Assembly: GCA_015179125.1 (NCBI GenBank)
Contig: WHVA01000431.1
Location: forward strand, 1-64,000
Length of the DNA: 64,000 nt
Direction: 5' to 3'
DNA from: Gautieria morchelliformis
Taxonomy: Eukaryota > Basidiomycota > Agaricomycetes > Gomphales > Gomphaceae
The notes below the pieces were generated by a model that searched no databases, was not told where the DNA came from, and saw nothing but the letters and a program-made list of their open reading frames with translations. A program made the position numbers and the translations under genes. Positions 1 to 10,191 of the stretch are shown piece by piece. Position 1 is the first letter of the stretch. Every line of letters starts with the position of its first letter.

Positions 1-293
1 GGTGCGAAGCACGGGTCTATTGGCTAGTACAAAATATGATGTCCATTGTATTACCAATCCCTTCGAGCTGCTGTGCCGATGCGATGCCGGTGCACCAGCA
101 ACCCGGGGTCGAGAGCGATCTCGAACCTCCGGCTAAGTGCGTGCCGGCTCTGCCTTGGCGGTGTCATCGTCCCGATTACTAACAACTCGAACATTATTCC
201 ATGGCCAGTCGTCTATCATTCGTGGTTGAGCATGTTAAAACCATGAACCTGCCAAATTTCAACTGAACAAATGAATAACCGGCCTACCACCTC
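1..293. other. No gene seen
   Basis: No reading frame here resembles a known family and there is no clear repeat. The short open frame in this stretch is not supported by anything else. Confidence 0.4.
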
Positions 294-349
294 ATGAGTG
301 GGCACTGGCACCTGCAGGCACCGGGTCTAATGTTGCAGAAACTATCCTG

Positions 350-1197
350 GTCGCGTGTGCTTCTTCATCTCGCGCGCGGGCTGCGGCGCACGCGCGGAAT
401 GCAGACCCTGGGCGCCATCTCCCACGGCGACGCCCATGCCCGCCGAGCCCCCGTTCCGCGGGACGTCGCCGCTTCGACTCCTCTCTCTTCCCACCGCTAT
501 ACCCACATCCTCTCCACACTCTCCTCCTTCCTGCCCGCCGCACTCGCCGAGAGACTCGACAAGCTCGACGACGCGCCCACCCAGCAGGGGCTCACCGACG
601 GCCCCAACGTGCCCGAAGACTCGAACAGAAGCACAAGAAAAAAAGGCTCTCTTCGAACGAGGCAGGTCTATTTCAGCCGCTTTCACTCGACGATCTCACG
701 TATCAGATTAGACCTTCATCGTCGTCCGCCCGCCCCCCGCAAAGTCGAACCACCCGCTCAATCTCCAGCTCTAGCTCGTCCCCGCCCACCCGTCGCGCGC
801 CGCCGGGCACGGCCTCCTCGTCAACAGCCACGTTTGGCATCCACGGTTCTCTGCAATCTAACGCAAGGCCACGACACGCCGTTGCCCCTCACCTCAGACT
901 CCGACCACGCCCTCCGCCGCAAGCCTCCGCCCGCTCCGACTCCTCTGCCTTTTACGCGTCCTCAGGGGCGCATCCGGCTCCGTCACGTCCTTCGCGTCCA
1001 CCGCCTCCGCCCGCCGCATGGTCATCCCCCTCTATCACAGCACACAACATCCGCCCCCACACCGTCGTCGGCGCCGGTACCGACGCGCGCGTCGCCCACT
1101 CCCACAAGCGCATGCTCGAGATCGTGGACCTTGCGCTGCTCGAGCCCGCGGAGGTGTGGTTCGACAAGGACGGCACGCCCGGCGCGCGCACATCAGG
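350..1197 (+). pseudogene. N-terminal part of an unidentified fungal protein, frame-broken
   Basis: The composition is coding-like but the message changes frame more than once. One frame reads a helical stretch (THILSTLSSFLPAALAERL) near 500-560. Another reads KKALFERGRSISAAF near 640-680, then a Ser/Pro/Arg-rich linker to about 1010. A third reads LQAHNIRPHTVVGAGTDA and KRMLEIVDLALLEPAEVW at about 1045-1160. The last stretch looks like a conserved globular end, but I cannot name the family. Frame changes without obvious splice sites point to decay. It has the same orientation as the gene end at 14666-15931, so the two could be halves of one gene separated by the intervening insertions; that is inference. 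Confidence 0.45.
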
Positions 1198-2229
1198 ATC
1201 TAAGCACTACAATTTTTATGTTGACTTAGTCTGCTGTGGTACCGTGTATGTGACGTCGCGTCCTATGGTGACCGTCAGTGCTGGTTGGCTGTCGTGTTCT
1301 ATTTTCCATCTCGGTCTGTCCTGCCATATATCGCTTACAATATCATGACCCAGCAACAACGATGCCCGTACGTGCCTGCGCATCGTGTGTGAGGCGTGTC
1401 TCATGTGGTGCGGTGCACTCGTGTGGTCCAACACTGATCCTGTATCTTGTCTAGATATCCTTCCCTTTCTACCCTGTCCGTGCGCACTCTCGTTCTATTG
1501 CTGGTTGCTGAGCTATGTGGAGCACCCTTGGCCGGAGGGAGGAACAGAACTAAACACTTCCTAGCCACAAACACCGCAATTCAACGTCACCGTCGCGGCG
1601 CCAATCCTCGCCCAGCGCTCAGCGTTCAATCATCACCCTTCTCAGACCCTTTTCCCCCAGACACAGCGTCGCCCCTCTCGTGCACTGTTTCGCGGTATAA
1701 GGTATAAGGTATTTATTCGTAGACGCACAGCAAACGTGCACGTGCCTACATGGTGGCCCATCACGAATCAGCGCTATGGTCGAAGGAGCGTAGCGAGGGA
1801 CTAAGTATTGACGATCCCTGCTGGAGGAGAAAGTCAGGCATTACCTAGTTTCGAAGATACGTCACGTGAGGTTGAGCAAGGCCGTGTGCGTGCAAGGAGT
1901 GCACGTATATATAGGGTACAGTATATGCTCATGGGGCGTGATTTTTCACGTGTCTGGTGTATGGCATGGCCCGTGACGAGGGATAGGTATGTTTCTGTCC
2001 ATTTCCATGGAAAGATGATTGCGTACATGTTGCGTATAATGCTGCTGTAGCTCATACTATAGACGTCGAGCGCCGCGCACTGGCGCATATGGTTCATTCG
2101 GCGGTGGCCTCCCCTACGCGACTGATGTTACACCAGCATGTGAGGACGTTAATCATGGAGTGGACCTAGCGTACGCGACCACCGTGGCAGTTACTATACT
2201 GGACTTATGATGCCAGACATATCCTCAGG
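1198..2229. other. Intergenic stretch with no supported gene
   Basis: Short open frames only, none with family resemblance. A short direct repeat (GGTATAAGGTATAAGGTATT) sits near 1694-1713. Nothing else stands out. Confidence 0.4.
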
Positions 2230-2500
2230 TGAATGCACAGGGTGTACTGGCCCGGAAAGCGCCGCATCACCGTCGAACATAATGTGACGTTCGATGCCCC
2301 CGTCCTGTTCACCCCCGCCGACGCGCTGACTGAGGGGGAGTCTACCACCCACGGCAGTCAAGGTATCGGCGGTGCCCCTCATGGCCAACCGCCACCACCC
2401 CAACTGCAACCAGCGGTGGACCCCACACGGGATGTGTGAACGCGCCGGCGTACCCTCGCGGGCTGCCCATGCCCACTGACAGCTCGGCAGCAGGCATTTG
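2230..2500 (+). pseudogene. Copia polyprotein scrap (post-integrase linker)
   Basis: The frame reads HRVYWPGKRRITVEHNVTFD and then an LTEGES motif. This matches the linker downstream of integrase in the Copia element at 5640-9623, which reads HRVYWPRKRRVTVERNITFD. After a stop near 2437 the similarity continues in another frame with a proline-rich stretch including YPRGLPMPT. It is about 270 bp of the region between integrase and reverse transcriptase, in the opposite orientation to the larger Copia copy. Both ends are truncated and no LTR is visible beside it. Confidence 0.75.
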
Positions 2501-2927
2501 CGGCGCTGTTTAGCTGCTACGTATGACCTCCGAATGGCGTGCGCACCAGGAAAGAAGGCATGGAATCCACTTGCCTCGTGGCAAATTTATCAGCTATGTA
2601 TATATACTCCAGAGTGTATAATATCCCTATTTAATCATCAGGAAAAAACAGGGTGTGGTGGCAACCCCGGGCCCTCGGGCCCCTTGGCATCGTCGGATTC
2701 ATCACCCTCGATCACAGTATTGGGCCGGGTGCAGACGCGGCCCCTGCATACCCGTCCTGTGTCGTAGGTGCGGCAGCACTGCGCCTCGGCCTCACGTATC
2801 GATAGTCGTCAGTATAAGTATTCCCCAGTGCATATATGCGGCATAGAGTGGCAACCAGGCATCTCGCGATGCATAACGTTGTATACGTACACGTAACAAG
2901 CTACTATATGCCAACTCGCGACCAACT
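2501..2927. other. No gene seen
   Basis: AT-rich intergenic sequence with short open frames only. No family resemblance or repeat was noticed. Confidence 0.4.
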
Positions 2928-3395
2928 GTGAAGTTCAAGTTCGAACGCGGTCACTCTTTTTTTCTGTGGAATTAAGTATATTGCGAGCATCGTTTTTCCG
3001 TTTAATCAAAATGAATTATATCATACAAGCGACGTCGCAGATTCAGGATTCAGAACTAACTAGTATTGTGTGCCGAGTGCCGAGTGTCGGTGTGGGGTGG
3101 GGCAGTGCATGTGCCTGTGCACAACACCGGGATTGTGTGCGGGCAGCCTCGCTCTCGCTCAGCAGTAAGCTCATTCCGGCACACCTCCGAATCCCTTGAC
3201 GTCCCCAACAGATCCTACAAAAGCAAAAAAGCAAAAAAGCAAAAAATCAGTAAATCCGTGACGCGTGAACAGTCCAAAATCAAACACACGAAAAACAACG
3301 AAAAAACGCACCTCCACGGCTCCACCTCATCAACCCCCAACCGCGCCTCCTCGCCTCCCCCCTTCCGCCCTCCTCCAGGCTCGCCCCGATCCTGA
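2928..3395 (-). pseudogene. Inverted, diverged copy of the 3' end of the gene at 14666-15931
   Basis: Read on the minus strand, this segment aligns with about 15720-16330: end of the penultimate exon, the last intron, the short last exon, and about 400 bp of downstream sequence. Shared landmarks include CCCCAACAGATCCTACAAAA, CCTCCTCCAGGCTCG, CATACAAGCGACGTCGC and the tract CGGTCACTCTTTTTTT. Indels and substitutions are frequent, so this is an old duplication. The copy stops abruptly near 3395, just before a Gypsy pol fragment, and lacks the upstream exons. Confidence 0.8.
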
Positions 3396-3427
3396 TCTTT
3401 CCCGACGACTCTTGCCCTTATTGAGTC

Positions 3428-5420
3428 AAGGCGGATTCTTCTGACACAGCTACCAGAGCGGTCTTGTCACAACAGTCATCGGAAGACGGTGGGGGGTGGC
3501 ATCCGATTGCCTTCTTCTCTAAGAGCCTTAGTCCGGTCGAGCGGAACTATGAGATCCATGACAAGGAGATGCTGGCAATCATCCGAGCGCTGGAGGAGTG
3601 GCGACACTTCCTCGAGGGTGCTCTATGCCCATTTGAGATCTGGACAGACCACAAGAACCTCGAGTATTTCCGCACGTCTAAGAAGTTGAACCGGAGACAA
3701 CCAGGGTGGTCCCTACACCTGTCCCGGTTCGACTTCATGCTCCGCCACCGCCCCGGCCGCACCATGGGTAAGCCCGATGCCCTATCCCGCCGTGCGGATC
3801 ATGGAAGTGGAAGTGGAGACAACGTGGATATGACACTGCTCCGCCCTAGTCTCTTTGCAACCCACGCCCTAGAGGGAGGGACTGCAGTTGGGGCAGAAGC
3901 GGAAATGCTCCGGGACATCCAGAGGCAGTACCGGAATGGAGAGAAGGAGGAGTCGGTGGTGAAGGCGGTGGGGGAACTTCGGAAAGGGCACTCGCGGTCT
4001 GTACGGGCAGCGGAATGGTCGGAACGTGATGGACTGCTCCACTTCAGAGGCAAGGTCTATGTTCCAGGTGGGGTGGACCTCCGCCGCCGCCGCATTGTGT
4101 CCCAGCACCATGACACACGGGTCGCGGGGCATGCTGGCAGGTGGAAGACGCTGGAGTTAGTGGCTCGGAACTACTGGTGGCCTCAGATGTCCCACTACAT
4201 TGGACAGTACGTGAAGACATGTGACCTTTGCCTCCGAACCAAAGCACAGCGACATCCGCCCGTCGGAGAACTTGTTCCACTCCCGATTCCAGAATCCCGC
4301 TGGGACACCATCAGTGTCGACTTCATCGTTGAACTCCCAGAGTCCCATGGCTACAACGCGATCATGAATGTCGTGGACTTGGTAAGCAAGGTGTCCCACT
4401 TCATTCCGACACGACGATCACAGCCCTCGGAGCGGCCTGCCTATTCCTTGCGCATGTCTGGAAGTTGCATGGGCTCCCAAAGCAAGTTGTTTCCGACTGA
4501 GGTCTGCAGGTTGTCATGGAACTGACTCGGGAGCTCTACCGCCTGCTCGGCATAAAGCTGGCTACCACCACAGCATACCATCCACAGGGTGACGGACAGA
4601 CGGAACGGGTTAATCAGGAGTTGGAGAAATATCTCCGCCTCTTTGTCAATGAGAGGCAGGATGACTGGGATGAGTTACTTCCACTGGCGGAATTCCAATA
4701 CAACAACCATGTACGTTCCGCCACACAACAGACTCCCTTCATGCTTGACTCCGGACGACACCCACGGATGGGCTTTGAGCCGCGCCAGGCTGAGTCCCGA
4801 CTCGAGACGGTCAATGAGTTCCGAGACCGCATGGACTCCACCCTTTCGGAAGCCAAGTCAGCCCTTGCGAAGGCCAAGGATGACATGGCAAGGTACTACA
4901 ACCAATGCCAGGTTCCTACCCTAGAGTACCAAGTTAGAGACAAGGTGTATCTAGATGCAAGTAACATCCGCACCACACGCCCTTCGCAGAAGCTTGCCCA
5001 CCGCTACCTTGGGCCCTTCACAGTGATGCGGAGGGTTGGGCGGAATGCATACCGCCTCCGACTTCCGATGTCCATGTCCCGCCTCCACCCTGTCTTCAAC
5101 GTGGTGAAGTTACTCCCTATGCTTGAGGACCCAATTCCAGGTCGGAAGGCTCGTCCGCCACCTCCGCCGGAAATTGTAGATGGGGAAGAGCACTATGTGG
5201 TGGAACGGATCCTGGACAGCCGGTTTGTGCGAGGATGACTCCAATTCCTGGTGAAATGGGAAGGGTATGGGTATGAGGAGAGTTCATGGGTCCCGGAGCA
5301 AGATGTTTCCGCTCCAGACAAACTCCGTGAGTTCTATAGGACACACCCCGGTGCCCCTCACCGAATCCGCTCGCTGGCATTTCAATCCCTCGTGTCCCGT
5401 GCTTCGAGGACGCAGCACGC
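3428..5420 (+). pseudogene. Ty3/Gypsy pol, 3' half: RNase H, integrase, chromodomain
   Basis: The fragment enters at the RNase H domain ([15 protein letters not shown], then [20 protein letters not shown] and the [13 protein letters not shown] strand). The integrase HHCC zinc finger follows (H near 4110, CDLCLRTK near 4220), then the first catalytic Asp in [10 protein letters not shown] frame slip near 4400-4515 removes the strand carrying the second catalytic Asp. The frame resumes with YHPQGDGQTERVNQELEKYL containing the catalytic Glu, then a GPF-like RYLGPFTVMRR motif and a chromodomain (FLVKWEGYGYEESSWVPEQD). An in-frame TGA at about 5236 splits the chromodomain after VRG. Gag, protease and most of the reverse transcriptase are missing. 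It is non-functional as it stands. Confidence 0.93.
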
Positions 5421-5640
5421 TAGAGGGGGGGTGATGTCAGGGGACACCCTGTTTCCCATTTCCAGTTCCGACACCACACCCAGTTCCGACTCCATTTCCA
5501 ACTCCGCTTCCAGTTCCGATTCCATCTCCGCCTCTGCTTTCGGAAATGATTCCACTTCTAGGAGAACTTCCACCAGTTCTGTTCGCCTTGCCAGTTCCAC
5601 TCCAATTTCCGACTTCCACTCTCGGAACAGTGTCGGAAAT
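5421..5640 (+). repeat. Polypurine tract and truncated 3' LTR of the Gypsy element
   Basis: A purine run (TAGAGGGGGGG, 5421-5431) is followed at about 5432 by TGATGTCAGGGGACACC, the expected layout of a 3' LTR start. The LTR opens with a stretch rich in degenerate TTCCGA/TTCCAGTTCC repeats. It breaks off near 5640, where the minus-strand Copia element begins, so only about 210 bp remain. Confidence 0.7.
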
Positions 5641-5929
5641 CAAGCGACTTGCATAATAGGTGGCATCAAGGGTCGATCAAGGGTCAGGGAGGTCAGGGGG
5701 ATGCAGGGTTGATGGCGGGTGCCAAGTGTTGTCCCTGGCTGCGCAGCGTAGTATAATACGGGTTCGCTGACATTGGGGGTCCTTAGACTTTTCTCTTTGG
5801 ATTTCCCCTTGTCAGGTGAGAATCCCCTCTCTTGTATACTCTGTTCATTTATACATACTTTGGATTTCCCCTTGTCAGTTGTGTGGTAGTGTGATCTCCA
5901 CAACCAGTCAGGGTTGCCCTTACACTTGC

Positions 5930-6958
5930 GAGATCCACTGATAGTCAGGGCCACGTCCTTCATGCCCTTCAAGTAACGGAAAACGTGTTTGACCGCCTCC
6001 CAATGCGGCCTCCCGGGTCCTGCATGAACTGGGCTAGAAACAACACTGCGAACGCAATGTCGGGGCGAGTGCCCAGTGCCGCGTACATAAGGGAGCCTAT
6101 GGCTTCCCTGTACGGTACGGTACGGTGTGCATTTCTTGGCGTTTGCAGGGGTGGTGGGCGATTGGGATAGGGATAGCCTGTGATGCAGGTCGAGCGGTGT
6201 GCTCAGGGCGTTCGCATCCTGCAAGCTGAATCTCTTGAGAATTCTCTCGATGTAAGCACATTGTGAAAAGGATATTGTGCGCGTCTCGCGCACCCATTTC
6301 ACCTCTATACCCAATAGCCACTGTAGGTCACCCAAGTCCTTGATTTTGAGGACTGTACGCAGCTCGTTCTTGAGCTCAAGAATTGCATCCTCCGAGCTTC
6401 CGGCCATAGTCAGATCGTTGACGTCGACCGCGACAATAAGCGTGTCCTGTCCAGCGTATCTGTGAAAGACTGCGTGTTCCATCTCGCAGCGCGTGAAGCC
6501 AAACTGGTTCATGAACCCGTGAAGTGTGTCATACCATTCTCTGCCGGATTGCTTCAACCCATATATCGCGCGGTTGAGCCGGCAGACCTTATGCCATCTA
6601 TATTGATTTGTTCGAGTTCCAAGTCGTTCCGGACTGCCATAGCTGCGATTATTCGGATAGCAGAGAGCTTGGCTGTGGGGGAGAAGGTCTCGTTATAGTC
6701 AATCCCCTGTGCCTGTGAAAATCCTTGCGCGACTAGCATAGTTTTCCGGTCTATGACCTTCCCATCCACGTCATGCTTGTAGTGAAAGACAAGCCTACCT
6801 CCTACGATGTTCACACCATCTGGGGCTTCGACGAAGTCCCAGGTGCGCAGCATCGCGTGCTGGTCCAATTCCTGCCTGATCGACGCGTCCCATTGTGGCC
6901 AGTCAGTGTGGGAATGGGCGTCGTCGAGGTTTGTCGGGTCAGGCCCTGGACTGTGCAC
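5930..6958 (-). pseudogene. Copia-1 reverse transcriptase remnant
   Basis: Two overlapping open segments cover the reverse transcriptase. 6958-6554 holds the N-terminal part (WDASIRQELDQHAMLRTWDF, then FSQAQGIDYNETFSPTAK). 6557-5930 holds the C-terminal part (IKDLGDLQWLLGIEVKW and [20 protein letters not shown]). The usual segment between IDIKxAYLNG and the LYGLKQS motif is largely deleted near 6550-6600. The catalytic YVDD-type motif reads VDVNDLT, so a key Asp is replaced. Both features make the enzyme inactive. RNase H is absent apart from a few scrambled codons below 5930. Confidence 0.88.
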
Positions 6959-7596
6959 TGTGGCAGCCGTCGTGTGCGAGGAGACTCCCCCTCAGCTCTG
7001 GCAATATCTCCTGCACCCCCTGTCAGCGTGACTAGGGCTGAGTTGCTGGTGGGCATCGGCAGACCTTGGGGGTACGCGGGTGCATGTGGGTGGCCTGTGC
7101 TGCTGCCCACGCCATCTGCGATCCCCCACACATATGCGGACGGTTTCTGGGTGCGGTGGCCCCTTCCTTGGGGCAGGTCTGCTGGGAGATCCGCGGCCTC
7201 GAATCCCTCAAGGGGGTCGATCTGCCCGGTGTCTGCGGGGTCTGCTACCGGGTCTGGGGGTTGTGGCGGCGGGTGTCGGTGGAGTGTGTGAGATGTGGGG
7301 GTGCCGCCAACGGCGTTCTGAGTGCCTAGGGTGGATGACTCCCCCTCAGTCAGATCGTCGTTGGGGGTCACAAGTACAAAGGCGTCAAATGTGATGTTCC
7401 TTTCCACTGTGACGCGGCGTTTCCTGGGCCAGTAAACCCTGTGCCCTTTGCTCTCATCGCTATACCCCACCCACTTTCCTTCATCCGCCTTCGAGTCTAG
7501 CTTGCCGCTGCTTTCTTTTAGAACAAAAACTCTATTACCCCACTCTGGTAAATTGCTGAGGTCCGGCTTCATGCCGTGCACAACCTCATACAGCAT
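6811..7596 (-). pseudogene. Copia-1 integrase C-terminus and linker
   Basis: Starts in the integrase C-terminal region (LYEVVHGMKPDLSNLPEWG), continues through the GKWVGYSDESKGHRVYWP strand typical of Copia polyproteins, and runs into a proline-rich linker. From about 7000 onward the frame differs from that of the following reverse transcriptase segment, so a frameshift lies in the overlap. Confidence 0.85.
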
Positions 7597-7659
7597 CCTG
7601 CCGTTGAGCGCACGTGTCGAAGTCCGGTTTTTCAGCCAGACCGCGTGCTGTACCGATTA

Positions 7660-8316
7660 CGTCCAGAGGAATTTCGGTAATCCAGCTGCTAGAAGCATTG
7701 CACGTGCATGTTATAGCAACGTGCGGTTCAATCGCTCTGATACGCCGTTTTCTCCAGGGGTATCGTGCACTGTGAGGCTCCGGATCATCCCTTTGGACTT
7801 CAGGTGGGCCGTGAATGCGTCGGAGAGGTATTCTCCCCCGCGATCAGTCTGTAAGCGCTTTATCTTCACGTTATACTGCATCTCGACCCAAGCCTCATAC
7901 TGCTTATAGCAGTTAAATGTGTCGCTCTTCCTAGCCATCGGTACCAGGTAAGTCCACCGGTTATAGTTGTCGGTGAAACTGATGAAATAGTCTTTTCCAT
8001 CATAGCTCTGGGGGTTTGCGGGCCCCCAGACGTCCAAGTGCACTTTCTCGCCTAACTTGGTGGCTCGCAGCCCCTCCCATTTCTGTGGAATGGGTTTTCA
8101 GGTAGGTTTGGCTTGTGCACACTCGATGCAAAAGCATGGCTGACTCGCCATGTCGAGATCAAGTCCAGTGACAACTCGGTCTTGGATGAGCTTGCGAGTG
8201 GCCTGGGGGGATATGTGTCCCATCCGGCGGTGCAGCTCGTCCAATGTGAGTATTTTCCGCGTTATATTCGCTGCCGCTGCAGTAGATTGATGTTCTACCT
8301 TATACAGGCCATTCAA
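7660..8316 (-). pseudogene. Copia-1 pre-integrase and integrase core
   Basis: 8316-8098 encodes the pre-integrase zinc-finger region (ELHRRMGHISPQATRKLI, then CFCIECAQAKPT). After a stop and frame change, 8043-7711 encodes the integrase core: DVWGPANPQSYDGKDYFISF with the first catalytic Asp, QTDRGGEYLSD with the second, and ENGVSERLNRTLL with the catalytic Glu. All three catalytic positions are present, but the reading frame is broken on both sides. Confidence 0.9.
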
Positions 8317-8450
8317 GAGTGGGATCTGTCCCAGTAACGTCCCTCGTTTGTCTCAAATTAAGCATTTCTGACCCTTGAGCAGGACCGAGTAGCCAGCCGC
8401 GTCGCACCTTGTTAGGGAGATGAGCGTGAATGTGGGGTCAGGGCAGTACA

Positions 8451-9623
8451 TCAGTCCTTCACGGTAACGTGCGTTGTCATTCTACCGTTGGGTATTCCGA
8501 CCTTCATCCTACCTATCCCCATAGCCTTGAAGACCGTCTTGTCCGTGGCAGTGACCGTCCGCGGCGCGATCTCGTTGAAAGTGATGAAGCGATGCCTACT
8601 TGGCGACATATGACCTGACGCGCCCGAGTCATAAACGTCGACTTCTCGTCCCGTTGACCGACTCGTTCCCAGCACAAGTGCGGTCCCAGCGAGCATCGTG
8701 GTAAAGGCGAAATCCTCGCCCTCTACTGCTGCGTTCGCCGAGTCGCCTCCTTTCTTGTCTTCATCCTTCTTTTCTTTTTTCTTGCCTTTAGAACGACAAT
8801 CTGCTTTGATATGTCCCTTTTTGCCGCACTTCCAACAGTCCACATCTGTCCATGGGGTGTTGGAACTGCTGCTGCATGGCTGGTGCTTCCCACGGTTTTT
8901 GACTACTGCAAGTGCATTTTCACTCGCCTTCAACTGTTGTTCTTCGATCGCTAATAACTCAAACTCATCGATTAGGGTGCTGACCACCTGGTTCAGCTCG
9001 AGTTTTGCTTTCGTGTGTGTCGCCGACATCATTATCGCATTGATGAGCGGCCAATACGATTTCGGGAGCGAGCTGAGGATGACGGTGACCAGGTCGTCAT
9101 TGGTGAGTCCCGCGTTCATCCCTGCGAGTTGCTCCTGCATTCTCATGAGGGACTCCAGGTGGGTGCAGAAGTTTGATTCATCCTCACATTTCAGCTCGTA
9201 CATGCGTTGTCGCATGTCAACTTTGACCATGAGTGCCCTTGTCTCATGCTTTGCACATACGGCCTCCCAGACCTCCTTTGCTGTAGCTAGGTTGCAGACT
9301 TTGATGAGGATGCTATCGGGGACAGTGGTAAATATTTGTGCCATTATCGCTGCCTCACGCTGATTGTAGTCATCCCAGCGTTTCACGAGTTCCTCTAGGT
9401 CCTCTTCCTCCTTGTCTGTGAGCATGTGGCCGTCAGGGTACGTCGGGATCATGCGAGGGATCTGAGCGGTCCCTTCGAGGTGACATTTTGCACCACAGGT
9501 CGCCGCCAGCGTAGCTAACGTCTGGCTTTTCCAGGTGAGCCTGTTCGTGCCATCCCTGGCCAGCTTCGGGATGACGAACGACTTGGAGGTGGGGGTAGAC
9601 GTTGTGGGCTCTGCGGGGCCCAT
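8451..9623 (-). CDS. Copia-1 Gag with aspartic protease start, open frame
   Basis: A 390-codon open frame. Residues about 20-240 form a UBN2-type Copia capsid (LTWKSQTLATLA, then AKEVWEAVCAKHETRALMVK). A single CCHC zinc knuckle lies near residue 270 (CWKCGKKGHIKADC), followed by a Lys-rich patch and the protease active site DSGASGHMSPS near 345. The frame stops about 45 residues later, inside the protease, so it is truncated relative to an intact Gag-Pol. The ATG lies inside the primer-binding site, four bases after the LTR end. The inverted copy at 31049 uses the same start. Confidence 0.9.
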   Translation of the reverse strand: MGPAEPTTSTPTSKSFVIPKLARDGTNRLTWKSQTLATLAATCGAKCHLEGTAQIPRMIPTYPDGHMLTDKEEEDLEELVKRWDDYNQREAAIMAQIFTTVPDSILIKVCNLATAKEVWEAVCAKHETRALMVKVDMRQRMYELKCEDESNFCTHLESLMRMQEQLAGMNAGLTNDDLVTVILSSLPKSYWPLINAIMMSATHTKAKLELNQVVSTLIDEFELLAIEEQQLKASENALAVVKNRGKHQPCSSSSNTPWTDVDCWKCGKKGHIKADCRSKGKKKEKKDEDKKGGDSANAAVEGEDFAFTTMLAGTALVLGTSRSTGREVDVYDSGASGHMSPSRHRFITFNEIAPRTVTATDKTVFKAMGIGRMKVGIPNGRMTTHVTVKD

Positions 9624-9627
9624 AACC
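9616..9627 (-). promoter_or_regulatory. Copia-1 primer-binding site (half initiator tRNA-Met)
   Basis: Immediately downstream of the LTR end (minus strand ...CGCTACA) lies GGTTATGGGCCC. From memory of the family, this is complementary to the anticodon arm of eukaryotic initiator tRNA-Met (GGGCCCATAACC), as in Drosophila copia, where a 5' half-tRNA is the primer. The gag ATG is the fifth to seventh base of the site. The inverted copy has the same 12 bases at 31045-31056. Confidence 0.7.
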
Positions 9628-9937
9628 TGTAGCGGTTATGCATAGTATCTATTAGGAATGAAGTCTCAGTGAACGGTCAGTTCACTGAGTATGTATAACT
9701 TCTCTACCTATTAGGAATGAAGTCTACAACATAGTAAGTATATCATTATGATGCGTAATGGGACGGTGGCACGTACCTCAGTGAACGGTCAGTTCACTGA
9801 GGGATTAGTGAGTGTGGAGCGAGTAGATATAGGGTCTCGGTTAAGCTTGACCGAGGCCAGTAATACTATATTACTAGATGCTGATAAACCGTTCTACTTG
9901 ACCCTGCGTTCAACGCTTACCGACCCTGACTCCAACA
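9628..9937 (-). repeat. Copia-1 5' LTR
   Basis: On the minus strand the segment starts TGTTGGAGTCAGGG and ends GCATAACCGCTACA, directly followed by the primer-binding site. The inverted copy at 30796-31044 has the same ends but is shorter. The extra length here is a roughly 60-bp tandem insertion that repeats TATTAGGAATGAAGTCT and the palindrome-like TCAGTGAACGGTCAGTTCACTGA. The upstream LTR boundary is inferred from TG...CA ends only. Confidence 0.65.
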
Positions 9938-10191
9938 CCGGATGCTGATAATCCTGAGCGAAGTAAGGCTTCGTCTAGCGCGGCGACATCAGGAACTCAC
10001 CAAACAAAGACAAACATACACACTGACTAGCCAATTATGAGCAGCATGACACAGACACGGACCCGGACACAGACAAACCCTGACGTCGTCATCACCGTTG
10101 CATGGTATGCACATGTCATCCCTCCACTCCCTCATCTTTCATGGCATTACTCCCCATTTTACCCGTCTACTCCAAACATCAGTTCACCTTG
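9938..10191. other. Spacer between the Copia-1 LTR and block D
   Basis: No gene seen. The stretch is conserved in the inverted arm at about 30542-30795. Confidence 0.5.

Larger units (their letters stand above)
5640..9937 (-). mobile_element. Decayed Ty1/Copia element with 5' LTR (Copia-1)
   Basis: A Copia retrotransposon on the minus strand: 5' LTR at 9628-9937, primer-binding site 9616-9627, gag-protease, integrase, linker and reverse transcriptase remnants in the Copia order. The 3' end, with most of RNase H and the 3' LTR, is missing at about 5640, where it abuts a Gypsy LTR. Pol is broken by several frameshifts and an internal deletion in reverse transcriptase. A second copy of its 5' end lies inverted at 30796-31890. 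Confidence 0.92.

Noticed and set aside
294..1229. A single 311-codon open frame
   Set aside because: The coding signal moves between frames inside this interval; reading it as one protein joins unrelated frames.
5382..5643. Glu/Ser-rich minus-strand frames over the Gypsy-1 LTR
   Set aside because: Translation of the TTCC-type simple repeats in the LTR.
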